From: Mobilitalea sp.
Lineage (GTDB): Bacteria; Bacillota_A; Clostridia; Lachnospirales; Lachnospiraceae
NCBI GenBank assembly: GCA_029974875.1
Contig: JARKQP010000898.1
Span: 1 to 5,825, forward strand
Length of the DNA: 5,825 nucleotides
Direction: 5' to 3'
Each line of letters begins with the position of its first letter. Within the stretch, counting starts at the first letter, position 1. Below are positions 5,704-5,825 of the stretch, piece after piece. A model generated the notes under the pieces. That model had not been told where the DNA came from. It searched no databases and saw only the letters and a program-made list of their open reading frames with translations. The translations under genes were made by a program, and so were the position numbers.

Positions 5704-5825
5704 GATTTATGGCAATCAGAAAGCATGATGAATTAAAGCAATCCAGAAGGATAGCAACAGTATGGTGTGCGATTTCTTTGTTTGCAGCAGTTTTAATTGG
5801 TATCGTTGGAAGGGCGGCCTTTCCA
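5670..5825 (+). pseudogene. putP: Continuation of the PutP-family symporter in the shifted frame (runs off the window)
   Basis: Frame +1 relative to the upstream part reads L-GYFGMPQVLLRFMAIR and then KHDELKQSRRIATVW, ending in IGIVGRAAFP at the window edge. This is the PutP segment normally joined to the preceding STMSWG (WGLGYFGQP...RFMA in E. coli). The 52 codons join the upstream reading frame exactly if one base is added within TGGGGCTC at 5665-5672. It has no start codon or ribosome site of its own and so is not an independent gene. Either the gene is a pseudogene or the base was lost in sequencing. The remainder of the protein lies beyond the window. Confidence 0.88.

Overview
The window looks like chromosomal DNA from a low-to-moderate GC Gram-positive anaerobe, most plausibly a gut Clostridia member of the Lachnospiraceae type. 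The reasons are strong AGGAGG-type Shine-Dalgarno sites, mixed AT-rich and balanced codon usage, and a gene set of a GPH sugar symporter, a GH2 glycosidase, a type I asparaginase, a xylose-isomerase-like TIM-barrel protein and a PutP-type symporter. The family assignments are firm; the taxon is inference.

Layout. Positions 1-159 hold the C-terminal end of a GPH-type sugar:cation symporter (+), followed by a perfect 15-bp hairpin. After about 120 bp containing a long-range inverted repeat comes a complete GH2 beta-galactosidase/beta-glucuronidase-like gene (324-2522, +). Transporter and glycosidase form a classic uptake-plus-hydrolysis pair. A 37-bp gap, with a small hairpin and a Shine-Dalgarno-like site that has no gene after it, separates the GH2 gene from a convergent cytoplasmic L-asparaginase (2560-3552, -). 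The asparaginase has a good extended -10 promoter in a 233-bp divergent intergenic region. On the other side of that region is a sugar phosphate isomerase/epimerase-like gene (3786-4631, +). A 229-bp AT-rich intergenic region with short direct repeats and a promoter leads to a sodium:solute symporter of the PutP family (4861 onward, +).

The PutP gene is interrupted. Reading frame 0 stops at 5703 after an abrupt switch to non-family sequence. The family sequence continues in the next frame from about 5670 to the window edge, which is what a single-base deletion in the GGGG run at 5666-5669 would produce. It is either a mutation or a sequencing/assembly error.

Taken together, the left part supports import and hydrolysis of a beta-galactoside or beta-glucuronide. 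The isomerase may act on a derived sugar, but nothing ties it directly to the GH2 gene. The asparaginase and the sodium symporter would handle asparagine and probably proline or a similar solute. I see no evidence of a new multi-gene system: the coding content is ordinary. The points most worth checking are the frameshifted symporter, the extra C-terminal segment and substrate-deciding motif of the GH2 enzyme, and the repeats and dyads in the intergenic regions.
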